Positions 1 to 9,495 of a DNA stretch of 64,000 nucleotides are shown here, piece after piece. A program made the position numbers and the translations under genes. The stretch spans positions 21,450-85,449 of the forward strand of contig CAYWXL010000015.1 in assembly GCA_964461995.1 (NCBI GenBank), given 5' to 3'. How positions within the stretch are numbered: position 1 is the stretch's first letter; each line of letters opens with the position of its first letter. Below the pieces are notes generated by a model. The model did no database searches. It had not been told where the DNA came from and saw nothing but the letters and a program-made list of their open reading frames with translations. The stretch is from JALSRK01 sp964461995. Its GTDB lineage: Bacteria; Acidobacteriota; Terriglobia; Bryobacterales; Bryobacteraceae.

Positions 1-451
1 TCACTACCCGGTCCCAGGAAGCCGGGTCGTCCATACCGTTGGTGCCGATCTGGCTGGGGACGCCGTAGTGATAGATCTTGCCGATCCGCGCGGTGAAGTA
101 GCCGTGGTTGCGGAACAGTTGCGGCAGCGTGACTACGTCCGGCACGTTGTCGCGGAAGAAGACCCGGTTGTTGCGCACGCCGGTCTGGTCCGGATACAGG
201 CCCGTAAGCATCGACGCCCGCGAGGGGTTGCACAGCGGGTACTGGCAGTAGGCCCGCGTGAACCGTACGCCGCGCGCCGCCAGCCGGTCGAGGTTCGGCG
301 TCTGGACGATCCGGTGCCCGTAGCAGCCGACGTCGGTGTTCAGATCGTCCGACATCACCAGCAGCACGTTGAGCTTCCCGGTCTGAGCGGCCGCGGCGGC
401 CGGCCAGACGAGCGAGAGAACCGTGATGAGGAGGAGACTGCGGCGCATCAT
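1..451 (-). CDS. Sulfatase (arylsulfatase/iduronate-sulfatase type), 3' end outside window
   Basis: The first 150 residues of a type I sulfatase, which hydrolyses sulfate esters, probably of polysaccharides. A signal peptide (about residues 1-22, ending AAAAQ) implies export. Asp35-Asp36 in MSDDLN match the metal-binding start of the fold. C74-N-P-S-R78 followed by ASMLTG is the formylglycine signature, so maturation by a formylglycine-generating enzyme is expected. The gene runs leftwards and is cut by the window edge, so the substrate class cannot be told. Two adjacent ATG codons (449-451 and 446-448) could start it. Neighbouring GH95 fucosidase and msrP suggest a periplasmic role in glycan use (inference). 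Confidence 0.9.
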   Translation of the reverse strand, partial: MMRRSLLLITVLSLVWPAAAAAQTGKLNVLLVMSDDLNTDVGCYGHRIVQTPNLDRLAARGVRFTRAYCQYPLCNPSRASMLTGLYPDQTGVRNNRVFFRDNVPDVVTLPQLFRNHGYFTARIGKIYHYGVPSQIGTNGMDDPASWDRVV

Positions 452-503
452 AGCGCCTGACAAGATACCACCGTCGGCAGGATGCAAGGGGCGCGGCGCA
501 GCC

Positions 504-1427
504 TTAGTACTCTTTGCCGGTGTACATCTCCGCCACCCACTGCCCGTAACCGTTGTAAGGCAGCGTTGGGCGGACTTCCATATTGGGGATCACCTTTTCG
601 GTCGCCTGGCTCCAGCGGGGGTGTGGTTTCGTTGGATCGACATTGGCGTAGAAGCCGTACTCCCGGGGCTGGACATCGTTCCAGAAGGTGCGCGGGCGCT
701 TCGTTGTGAACTCGATCTTCACAATCGACTTGATACTCTTGAAACCGTACTTCCACGGGACGATGAGCCGGATGGGAGCGCCGTTCTGCACCGGCAGCGG
801 CTTTCCGTAGACCCCGGTGACCAGTAATGTCAGCTCGTTCGCCGCTTCGTCGAGCCGCAGGCCTTCGTAGTACGGCCACGGATACCATGGCGCTTTGCGC
901 ATGCCCGGCATCTCGGCTGGCCGGTTGGCGGTAACGAATCGCACGTACTTCGCCTTCGGCTTCGGGTCGGCAATCTCGATGAGCCGCCGCATCGGGAAGC
1001 CGGTCCAAGGCACGGCCATCGACCACGCTTCGACGCACCGGAACCGGTAGAGGCGCTCCTCCAACTCAACCTTTTTCAGTAGATCGTCCAGATCGAGCTT
1101 CGCGGGGTTGTTCACCTGCCCGCGGATCTCGATCGTCCAGGGATGCGTGCGGAACCCGCCGGTAAGGTCTTTGACCGCCTTCTTGTCGGTGGGATGGAAC
1201 TCGTAGTAGTTGTTGAACCCCGTGGCCGCCCACTCGGGCGTAATGGGACGGTCCAAGGTGAACTTTTCATTCCGCGGCGCCGGATAGAGCTTGTTCGCGC
1301 CCTCCAGCAGGCCGCCCAGCCCCAGAAAGCCCGCCGCTCGCAGAATCTCCCGCCGGTTCCAGAAGGCCTCCTCCGGCGTCGCCTCGCTTTCGGGGAGCTC
1401 CCAGCCCCGCCGCCGTTTGATCAGCAT
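504..1427 (-). CDS. msrP: Protein-methionine-sulfoxide reductase catalytic subunit MsrP (YedY family)
   Basis: A 307-aa molybdopterin oxidoreductase that repairs oxidised methionines in periplasmic proteins. A twin-arginine signal (RREILRAAGFLG, from residue 25) fits export of a cofactor-loaded enzyme. The YedY domain fills the rest, with Cys131 in FRCVEAW as the expected molybdenum ligand. Length fits the family. The start is ATG with AAGGAGGGG 3 nt upstream. The membrane haem partner MsrQ is not adjacent, either downstream (a sulfatase follows after 52 bp) or upstream. MsrQ may be elsewhere, or another electron donor may be used. Confidence 0.9.
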   Translation of the reverse strand: MLIKRRRGWELPESEATPEEAFWNRREILRAAGFLGLGGLLEGANKLYPAPRNEKFTLDRPITPEWAATGFNNYYEFHPTDKKAVKDLTGGFRTHPWTIEIRGQVNNPAKLDLDDLLKKVELEERLYRFRCVEAWSMAVPWTGFPMRRLIEIADPKPKAKYVRFVTANRPAEMPGMRKAPWYPWPYYEGLRLDEAANELTLLVTGVYGKPLPVQNGAPIRLIVPWKYGFKSIKSIVKIEFTTKRPRTFWNDVQPREYGFYANVDPTKPHPRWSQATEKVIPNMEVRPTLPYNGYGQWVAEMYTGKEY

Positions 1428-1526
1428 CGCCCCTCCTTACCTCTAAAATGTCCGATGCGCGGACCCCCGGCCATGGTGCAGGACCTCGGTGTAACATCCG
1501 CGGTCCCGGTTCCGCTTCCGGTGTGG

Positions 1527-3896
<2,370 letters not shown>

Positions 3897-3937
3897 GTCC
3901 GTTAACGTTGACTTTACATCAAGTCGGGACCCGGAAG

Positions 3938-4780
3938 TTACGCTCCCCGGGGGTAGCAGCCGAGAACGCGCTGGAAGTCCGTTAGTTCGTCGAGATGCTT
4001 CAGCGCGTTCGCCACTCTCTGTTCGTTCAGCCGGCCGTACAAGTCCAAGTAAAACAAATACTCCCAGGGCTTGCCGCGCAGCGGGCGCGATTCGATCTTG
4101 GCCAGGTTGATGTCACGGAGCGCGAAGGCGCTGAGCGCGCGGAACAAAGCTCCCGGCACGTTGCGGGTGGAAAACACCAGCGATGTCTTGTAGGCCTGCT
4201 TGCTTGTCTTCGGCAGGCGCGGGGCGTCCTTTTTCCGGCGCAGCAGGAAGAAGCGCGTGAAGTTGCGGTGGTCGTCTTCTATGGCCCTCCGCAGGATGCG
4301 GCCGCCATAAATCTCGGCGGCGATTGCCGATGCGATAGCCGCTGCGTCGGGCGGTCGCGTCTCAGCCAGCATCTTGACGCTTCCCGCCGTGTCATAGTAC
4401 GGGATCCTTTCGAGATGCGGGTGTTTGGCGAAAAAACGCCGGCATTGGCTCAGCGCCACCGGGTGCGAGTAGACCTTACGGACATCTTTCCAGCGGACGC
4501 CGGGCATGGCGATCAGGTTGTGAACGATCCGGACGTTCGTTTCGCCGACGATGGGCAAGTCGTACTTCAATAAATGGTCGTAATTTTCCAGCACCGAGCC
4601 GTGCAGCGTGTTCTCAATGGGGATCACCGCCGCATCTACGTCGCCCTGGGCCAGAGCCCGAAACACGTCTTCAAACTGGGGGCAGGGAACTACGGTCACT
4701 TTGTTGCCGACCAACTGATGGACCGCCACCTGGCTGAAGGCGCCCCTCTCCCCTTGAAATGCGACTCTCGTTCTCGCCAT
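3938..4780 (-). CDS. pheA: Prephenate dehydratase
   Basis: A 280-aa monofunctional enzyme converting prephenate to phenylpyruvate, the committed step of phenylalanine synthesis. The catalytic domain covers residues about 4-182, with T175-R-F177 as the conserved TRF motif. An ACT regulatory domain follows (about 198-276) with E230-S-R-P233, the Phe-binding signature, so feedback inhibition by Phe is expected. No chorismate mutase domain is present. The start lies 15 bp after the ubiX stop, so the two are probably one transcript. The aromatic pathway genes trpEG and aroF lie far away at 47.6-51 kb. Confidence 0.95.
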   Translation of the reverse strand: MARTRVAFQGERGAFSQVAVHQLVGNKVTVVPCPQFEDVFRALAQGDVDAAVIPIENTLHGSVLENYDHLLKYDLPIVGETNVRIVHNLIAMPGVRWKDVRKVYSHPVALSQCRRFFAKHPHLERIPYYDTAGSVKMLAETRPPDAAAIASAIAAEIYGGRILRRAIEDDHRNFTRFFLLRRKKDAPRLPKTSKQAYKTSLVFSTRNVPGALFRALSAFALRDINLAKIESRPLRGKPWEYLFYLDLYGRLNEQRVANALKHLDELTDFQRVLGCYPRGA

Positions 4781-4795
4781 ATTCCCTAGTCCTGG

Positions 4796-5386
4796 CTATT
4801 CATCAGGCGGGCCGGAGGCCGACGCCGGACCCGGTGTCCATCGTTTGGCCTCGGGGTCCGGTAGCCCGAGCAAGTCCAGCACCCGATCCACCGAATGATC
4901 CACAATGTCGAGGATCGTCTGGGGCTGATGATAGAACCCCGGGATGGGAGGCGCCAGGATCGCGCCCATTTCCGCCAACTGCACCATGGTGCGCAGATGG
5001 CCGAGGTGAAGCGGGCTCTCCCGGACCATCAGGATCAGCTTCCGCCGTTCTTTCAGTGTGACGTCGGCGGCCCGCGTGAGCAGGTTCGACGTCACGCCGT
5101 GCGCAATGGCCGACATGCTGTGAATAGAACAGGGCGCAACTACCATGGCATCAATAGGATAGGAGCCGCTGGCCAAGCGGCAGCCGACGTCCTCGTGAGC
5201 GTACCAGTAGTCCGCCAGGGCCCGAAAGTCGGAGGCCCGTTTCCGAATCTCGATGTAGGCGGTGCGCTCCCCGAGCCGGGTGAGGATCAAGTGGACTTCC
5301 ACGTCGGGCTTCCGGCGCAGCTTTTCGAGGAGCCGCCAACCATATATGGAACCGCTGGCTCCGGATACCCCGACGACAATTTTCAA
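4796..5386 (-). CDS. ubiX: Flavin prenyltransferase UbiX
   Basis: A 196-aa cytoplasmic enzyme that prenylates FMN to prFMN, the cofactor of UbiD-type decarboxylases. It starts MKIVVGVSGASGSIYG, the FMN-binding signature, and contains the conserved APCSIHSMSAIAHG segment and the RESPLHLGHLRTM segment near the active site. The start codon is TTG (5384-5386), supported by GAGGAGGTG about 6 nt upstream; no better start is in frame. It is followed after 15 bp by pheA. Its upstream region contains a 9+2+9 palindrome shared with the divergent XRE regulator, so that regulator may also affect ubiX. Confidence 0.95.
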   Translation of the reverse strand: MKIVVGVSGASGSIYGWRLLEKLRRKPDVEVHLILTRLGERTAYIEIRKRASDFRALADYWYAHEDVGCRLASGSYPIDAMVVAPCSIHSMSAIAHGVTSNLLTRAADVTLKERRKLILMVRESPLHLGHLRTMVQLAEMGAILAPPIPGFYHQPQTILDIVDHSVDRVLDLLGLPDPEAKRWTPGPASASGPPDE

Positions 5387-5408
5387 AATTCACCTCCTCG
5401 TCCAGAGC

Positions 5409-5428
5409 TTGTTCTGAAATCAGAACAA
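5409..5428. promoter_or_regulatory. Near-perfect palindromic operator candidate (O1)
   Basis: TTGTTCTGAAATCAGAACAA is a 9-bp inverted repeat around an AA spacer. It lies between divergent ubiX and the XRE gene, 16 bp upstream of the XRE -35 box. A 16/20 match to its reverse complement occurs at 6847-6866. Such two-fold symmetry suits a dimeric CI-like protein, and autoregulation by the adjacent regulator is the simplest reading (inference). Confidence 0.7.
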
Positions 5429-5444
5429 AATCGGAAGTCTCAAC

Positions 5445-5473
5445 TTGCCCGTGGTTCTGGCGGCGGGTATAAT
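5445..5473 (+). promoter_or_regulatory. Sigma-70-type promoter of the XRE regulator
   Basis: TTGCCC (5445-5450), a 17-bp spacer and a perfect TATAAT (5468-5473). The predicted transcript starts near 5480 and gives a leader of about 70 nt before the ATG at 5550. The palindrome at 5409-5428 would be centred near -61. Confidence 0.7.
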
Positions 5474-5549
5474 TCACTCGCAGGGGGTGCCTCGCCGCAG
5501 GCAGGGACCACCTCCAGTCCTGTCCCGGCCGCCGGGAGCTAATCATACC

Positions 5550-6341
5550 ATGGAGGATGCCGGCCGAAAACTCAAGCAAGCCAGGGAACGGTTGAACCTC
5601 CGTTATCGTGATGTTGAGCAAGCCAGCCTCCGGATCGCCGAGCGCCACAAGAACGACGAATTCGCCATCGCGCTGAGCCGCCTGGCCGACATCGAGAACA
5701 AGGGCACCGTCCCGAGCATTTACCGTCTGTATTCCCTGTGCGCCATCTACCGTTTGGATATCGTTGAAGTGCTGCAATGGTACTCGGTGGACCTGACCCA
5801 ACTGCCGGCTGACGCCGCCAGCATCCAACTGGAAGCCACCCACCTCATCGGATTTCGCCCCTCCGAGCACGGCGTCATCCAAGTGCCCCTGTCTCTCGAT
5901 CCAGGCCTCGATATGCGGAAAACCACGTATTTGAGCCGCATGATCCAACGCTGGGGCACCCTCCCGCTCATGCTCCTGAATGGACTCGATCTCCGCAACC
6001 ACCGCTACGCCTTCATCGGCACCGAGGACTGGACAATGTACCCTTTGCTGCTGCCTGGTTCCCTGGTCTTGATCGACGAAACCAAGCGGAAGATCCAGAG
6101 GACCGGCTGGAGCAGCGAGCTCGAGCGCCCCATATACTTCCTGGAACACCGGGGCGGCTATCTGTGCGGCTGGTGCAGCCTCGATGAGGACCAGCTTGTG
6201 GTCTTGCCGCATCCGGCTTCCCATCAGGTCCCGCAGGTGTTTGCCTATCCGACCGAAATCGACGTAATCGGGCAGGTGACCGGCGTGGCTATGCGTCTGG
6301 ATCAGGCGCGGAGGCGCCGTACTCGTTCTTCAGCAGCGTGA
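5550..6341 (+). CDS. XRE-family regulator with degenerate S24/LexA-like C-terminal domain
   Basis: A 263-aa regulator. Residues about 6-75 form an XRE helix-turn-helix (KLKQARERLNLRYRDVEQAS, then SRLADIENKGTVPSIYRLYS). Residues about 155-245 read like an S24 peptidase fold as in LexA and CI: DWTMYPLLLPGSLVLID matches the DSM-x-P-x-x-x-x-G-D-x-v segment, and VIGQVTGVAMR resembles its last strand. The usual serine is Thr162 and no catalytic lysine is evident, so self-cleavage is unlikely. The ATG at 5550 is chosen over an in-frame codon at 5445 because it follows the promoter and has GGGAG 11 nt upstream. The last 53 bp overlap a convergent gene. Confidence 0.85.
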   Translation: MEDAGRKLKQARERLNLRYRDVEQASLRIAERHKNDEFAIALSRLADIENKGTVPSIYRLYSLCAIYRLDIVEVLQWYSVDLTQLPADAASIQLEATHLIGFRPSEHGVIQVPLSLDPGLDMRKTTYLSRMIQRWGTLPLMLLNGLDLRNHRYAFIGTEDWTMYPLLLPGSLVLIDETKRKIQRTGWSSELERPIYFLEHRGGYLCGWCSLDEDQLVVLPHPASHQVPQVFAYPTEIDVIGQVTGVAMRLDQARRRRTRSSAA

Positions 6342-6747
6342 GCAGGGTCTCGAGGTCGGACAGGTAAAGCTCGCGTTCCGCCTGCCGGACAGTGCTGGGT
6401 ACCAGGTTCCGGTACGGAGCCAGGCGCAGCCAGGCTTCGACGATCGTCTTCTTGTCCGTTGACAGCGCTGACAAATAGAGATCGAGGTCCGCTTTCTGCT
6501 CCTCCAGCGTGAAACAGAGCCACTCTGCAAAGGCTTTTCGGTGGCTCATCCGAAGCGTCTCCTCCGCGATCTTCCGGCCGAAAATCTGAGCGAACCCGTG
6601 ATGTTCGTATTCGTCTGTGTTGGCGTTGCGTAGCGAAGCCAGGTAGACGAGGCGCCCGAACACAGAAGGGATCTGAGAGAGGGTGTGGCGCCACAGATCC
6701 GCGGCCGCGCTTCGATCCAGCTTTTCTTTGACAGCCGTCCTTTTCAC
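6289..6747 (-). CDS. Conserved-looking hypothetical protein, convergent with the XRE gene
   Basis: A 152-aa probably cytosolic, helix-rich protein (no signal, no membrane segment) that I do not recognise. It carries the segments HTLSQIPSVFGRLVYLASLR and KAFAEWLCFTLEEQKADL. It starts at GTG with GGGAGG 10 nt upstream. A possible promoter is CTAACA (6838-6843), 18 bp, TAATAT (6814-6819), both on the minus strand, which puts the palindrome-like O2 site directly upstream of its -35. The 3' ends of this gene and the XRE gene overlap by 53 bp, so antisense interference is possible. Reading-frame bias and a plausible start support a real gene. Confidence 0.65.
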   Translation of the reverse strand: MKRTAVKEKLDRSAAADLWRHTLSQIPSVFGRLVYLASLRNANTDEYEHHGFAQIFGRKIAEETLRMSHRKAFAEWLCFTLEEQKADLDLYLSALSTDKKTIVEAWLRLAPYRNLVPSTVRQAERELYLSDLETLLTLLKNEYGASAPDPDA

Positions 6748-6846
6748 TCGCCGCTGCCTCCCATTTTACGACGGCTTCGCATTCTTGCCGCCCCTCATTT
6801 CAGGCTGCAATTCATATTACACCATCTCTCCCTCCGGTGTTAGCCC

Positions 6847-6866
6847 CTGTTCTGATTTCCGAAAAG
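6847..6866. promoter_or_regulatory. Degenerate copy of the palindrome (O2)
   Basis: CTGTTCTGATTTCCGAAAAG matches the reverse complement of O1 at 16 of 20 positions, with the left half-site TGTTCTGA intact. A further GTTCTG half-site follows at 6866-6871. It lies in the intergenic region between the 152-aa gene (minus) and the small peptide gene (plus) and could control either. Confidence 0.55.
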
Positions 6867-6965
6867 TTCTGTCGCTTCTATGGTTTGCGGACTCCTATTA
6901 CTACTAGCCTGAACGTGTCGCACCCACGACGAACCAAGACATCCGTTTAGAGGAGAACTGACGAG

Positions 6966-7139
6966 ATGAAAAAGCTAATTCTGCTTCTCTTGCTTGCTTT
7001 CCACGCCGTGACGACCACGGCCGTCATCGCTAGCTCGGTGGCTCCCTGGCCCGAGTGCCTCCCCTGCCCGCCTCCGGATGACAACAAAGGCGGCGGCGGT
7101 GGTGGCGGCGGCTGGGTGTCTCCCAGCGCGCTCTGGTAA
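6966..7139 (+). CDS. Small secreted Cys/Gly-rich peptide (57 aa)
   Basis: A 57-codon gene with ATG at 6966, preceded by GAGGAG 7 nt upstream, and TAA at 7137-7139. The N-terminus MKKLILLLLLAFHAV is a clear signal peptide, with cleavage probable around residues 22-24. The mature part is about 33 residues: a tryptophan/proline segment with C31-L-P-C34, an acidic DDN, eight consecutive glycines (42-49) and a C-terminal WVSPSALW. No family is recognised. It could be a secreted signal, a lipoprotein-like spacer or a surface peptide; I cannot tell. The seven-TM gene follows 88 bp downstream with its own promoter. The weak -10 candidates upstream (TATTAC 6896-6901, TAGCCT 6905-6910) lack a good -35, which would fit an activated promoter. 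Confidence 0.7.
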   Translation: MKKLILLLLLAFHAVTTTAVIASSVAPWPECLPCPPPDDNKGGGGGGGGWVSPSALW

Positions 7140-7163
7140 ACCGGCCGGACGCTTCCGACGCCC

Positions 7164-7193
7164 TTGTCAGCGGCAGCAGTCGCCCACGATAAT
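7164..7193 (+). promoter_or_regulatory. Promoter of the seven-TM gene
   Basis: TTGTCA (7164-7169), an 18-bp spacer and GATAAT (7188-7193), each one base from consensus. The predicted start is near 7200, about 28 nt before the GTG at 7228. Confidence 0.65.
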
Positions 7194-7227
7194 AAAAAGT
7201 ACAGCCCGGTGGAGGCTGGAGGGCTGA

Positions 7228-8016
7228 GTGGCTGCCGTCCTGAGCGTCGAGACCATGCAACGTTGGCTGTGGGTTGCAGCCTCATTCAGCCTTGCCGTCT
7301 TGCTCTTGCGGCTGTGGCACACCGGTTTGCACCGACGGTACCGGTGTTTTACTTTTCTTATAGTTGCGGAGATCCTCCAAGCTGCAGCCCTGGTCGGAAT
7401 CCCGCGCCAATCTGACGCCTACGCGTGGGTGTACATCATCTTCGTCCCTTTGCTGGCTGTCTGCTATGTCCTGGCGGTGCTTGAGGTTTATTCGCTCGTC
7501 CTGGAACGTTATGCAGGGCTGGGCACCGTCGGCCGATGGGCGATCTCCTTCGCCCTGGGGCTTTCTCTCATCATCGCTGCAGTTACCGTATACCCTGACA
7601 TCTCCACCTCGCTAGAAGCTTCGCCCGTCCTTCTCTACATGCGCGTGTTCCAGCGCATCCTTTACTCAGCTCTGCTCTTTTTCCTTCTGGTCCTCACCGG
7701 CTTCCTGATCTGGTTCCCCGTGCCCCTGCCTCGTAATACGGTGCTGCATACAATTGTCTTCGGTTTGTTCTTTTCCAGCCAGGCTCTGCTGCTGCTGTTC
7801 CGGAACGTTGGTGGTCCGGCTCTCACGCGGGCGCTCAGCGCCGCTCACCTCGGCGTGTATGTGCTCTGCGTGGCGGCCTGGTGTGTTTTCCTCTCCCCGC
7901 GCGGCGAGCGCTCCACGTATACCTTGGGTCAACGCTGGAACCGAGAGGCGCAGGATCGCCTGATCAGCCAGCTCGACACGATCAACGACGCCCTGCTGCG
8001 GGCAGTCAAGAAATAG
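7228..8016 (+). CDS. Seven-transmembrane protein of unknown function
   Basis: A 262-aa integral membrane protein with hydrophobic segments at about 12-30, 40-57, 66-88, 103-121, 143-165, 171-191 and 204-223, and a C-terminal cytoplasmic amphipathic tail (TLGQRWNREAQDRLISQLDT, 232-251). The GTG start at 7228 has GGAGGG just upstream; an ATG at 7255 (residue 10) is an alternative. There are no catalytic motifs, no HAMP and no kinase module. The seven-helix layout beside a secreted peptide invites a receptor or exporter guess, but nothing in the sequence proves it. It has its own promoter and is followed by a one-TM protein. Confidence 0.8.
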   Translation: MAAVLSVETMQRWLWVAASFSLAVLLLRLWHTGLHRRYRCFTFLIVAEILQAAALVGIPRQSDAYAWVYIIFVPLLAVCYVLAVLEVYSLVLERYAGLGTVGRWAISFALGLSLIIAAVTVYPDISTSLEASPVLLYMRVFQRILYSALLFFLLVLTGFLIWFPVPLPRNTVLHTIVFGLFFSSQALLLLFRNVGGPALTRALSAAHLGVYVLCVAAWCVFLSPRGERSTYTLGQRWNREAQDRLISQLDTINDALLRAVKK

Positions 8017-8060
8017 GCGGCTAATTCCCGCTAATCGTAATTTTTCCCCGCACTCTGTCG

Positions 8061-8089
8061 TTGCAAATTTCCGAGATATCGGTTATGCT
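8061..8089 (+). promoter_or_regulatory. Promoter of the one-TM gene
   Basis: TTGCAA (8061-8066), a 17-bp spacer and TATGCT (8084-8089). It starts inside the 108-bp gap after the seven-TM gene, about 30 nt before the ATG at 8125. A small GCGG/CCGC hairpin followed by AATTTTT (8017-8046) may weakly terminate the upstream gene. Confidence 0.6.
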
Positions 8090-8124
8090 TCTCAAGAGAG
8101 CAGACCCAGGAGGTAGCTGCAAGT

Positions 8125-8664
8125 ATGAATGTGGTCGTGGGTGCGGGTGCTACAGCCGTATTGTTGCTTTTTGCGGTTGTCGCGCTCATCTGGAAAACCC
8201 TCTCCTCGACGAGGGTCCGTGGGGTCGACCCGGACTGGTTGAGAGAGTTCTCCGTTTCTTCATACCGTCCGATGGAGAGGTTGCTCAGCGAGGATGATAT
8301 CGCGTTCTTGAAGGCGCAGCCTGGTTTTCGGCCTGGCATGGAGCGTGACCTGCGTGCCAATCGCTGCCGCGCTTTCCGGATGTACCTCCGGAATCTCGCT
8401 CGGGACTTCAACCGGCTGCACTATGCCTTGCGCGTGATGGTGGTCCATGCGCCGGAGGACGCGGCGGACCTTGCCCGAGTGCTCGTGCGGCAGAAGATCG
8501 CGTTCTTTTCCGCGTGGCTTCTGGCAAGACTTCGGCTGGAACTGTATGCGTGGGGCGTCGGCACGGTGGACGTCAGCGGTCTGCTGACGGCAATCGAGAA
8601 CGCCCGGGCTACCCTCTCGTCGGTGTTGCGTCCGGTCCCGGTGAAGCTCACTGCTCACTCATAA
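8125..8664 (+). CDS. Single-pass membrane protein of unknown function
   Basis: A 179-aa protein with one N-terminal transmembrane helix (about residues 5-25) and a mostly helical, arginine-rich soluble part (DLRANRCRAFRMYLRNLARDF). A second less hydrophobic stretch (FFSAWLLARLRLELYAWGVG) may be amphipathic. The ATG at 8125 has AGGAGGT 10 nt upstream. No family is recognised. Its position after the seven-TM gene and its similar strong promoter suggest it belongs to the same module. Confidence 0.75.
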   Translation: MNVVVGAGATAVLLLFAVVALIWKTLSSTRVRGVDPDWLREFSVSSYRPMERLLSEDDIAFLKAQPGFRPGMERDLRANRCRAFRMYLRNLARDFNRLHYALRVMVVHAPEDAADLARVLVRQKIAFFSAWLLARLRLELYAWGVGTVDVSGLLTAIENARATLSSVLRPVPVKLTAHS

Positions 8665-8697
8665 CGGAGCGGTCGTCCATCCGCGAGCCATTGTGGA

Positions 8698-9486
8698 TCA
8701 GCCCCGGGGGTCCGGTACGGCGTTCGGCGACCAGTCGTAATCGAAGTATCGGATCCTCCATTCCCCGTCTCGCAATACGCCTCCGTCCTGGTGATACCGG
8801 GCTACGAAATCGAGAATTCCACGTTTGTTGTCTCCGAAGTCGTTCCCATACCAATCGAACAGCTTTGAAAGCGTGACGATGCGCTTCTCTTTGTCGATGG
8901 TGACATTCTGGGGCTGGTTCAGGAAACGGCGGGTCCTCGCTTCCAGGAGGGCTTCGAGATTTCCGGCGGTGTATGGGATGCGCGAGAGCGCCGGACAGCT
9001 CGCCGAGGCACAAACCAGGGCGAAATGGATGCGAGGCTCCTGAAACTCCTTCCGGATGATATCGTTCTCGATCGTCGCCAGGCTCAGTTTCTTGCCTCCT
9101 ACGGTGAACTTCTTCCGGTAGAAAAACAGCGCCCGGCCGATGAGCCCTTTTAGGCGGTTCCTCTTTTGTGGGTACTCCCTGGCGAACGCCCACAATACCA
9201 GAGCGTTATAGGCGTTGATCCAGTAGGCGAGCTCGGCTCTGCCGTCCGGGAATAATTCTGGAGCCGAGTGGGGGCTGACGAGGGCGATCTGTGCGACGAA
9301 GCGTTCGAGTTCGCCCGACTGGTCGCGGAGGGCGGCGTAATCCACTAAACCGTCTTCGGTTACGCACCGCTCCAGCGTTTTCGCGTAAAGAGCCATATCC
9401 GGAGGCGCGGCGTGGGTCTGCGCAAAAACTCCTACGGCGCCGGTGAGCAAAACCAGTCCGGCGACGGTGATGATTCTTCCGTACAT
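8698..9486 (-). CDS. DUF547 domain-containing secreted protein
   Basis: A 262-aa exported protein with a signal peptide ending near VFAQ (residue 23). The DUF547 core is clear: LAYWINAYNALVLWAF, a basic segment ending in FTVGGKKLSLATIENDIIR, and IHFALVCASASCPALSRIPYT. The function of DUF547 is not established; the Cys/Asn/His-rich core looks thiol-protease-like. It follows the SprT-like gene by 9 bp, so co-transcription is likely. Confidence 0.85.
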   Translation of the reverse strand: MYGRIITVAGLVLLTGAVGVFAQTHAAPPDMALYAKTLERCVTEDGLVDYAALRDQSGELERFVAQIALVSPHSAPELFPDGRAELAYWINAYNALVLWAFAREYPQKRNRLKGLIGRALFFYRKKFTVGGKKLSLATIENDIIRKEFQEPRIHFALVCASASCPALSRIPYTAGNLEALLEARTRRFLNQPQNVTIDKEKRIVTLSKLFDWYGNDFGDNKRGILDFVARYHQDGGVLRDGEWRIRYFDYDWSPNAVPDPRG

Positions 9487-9495
9487 GAGATCTTT

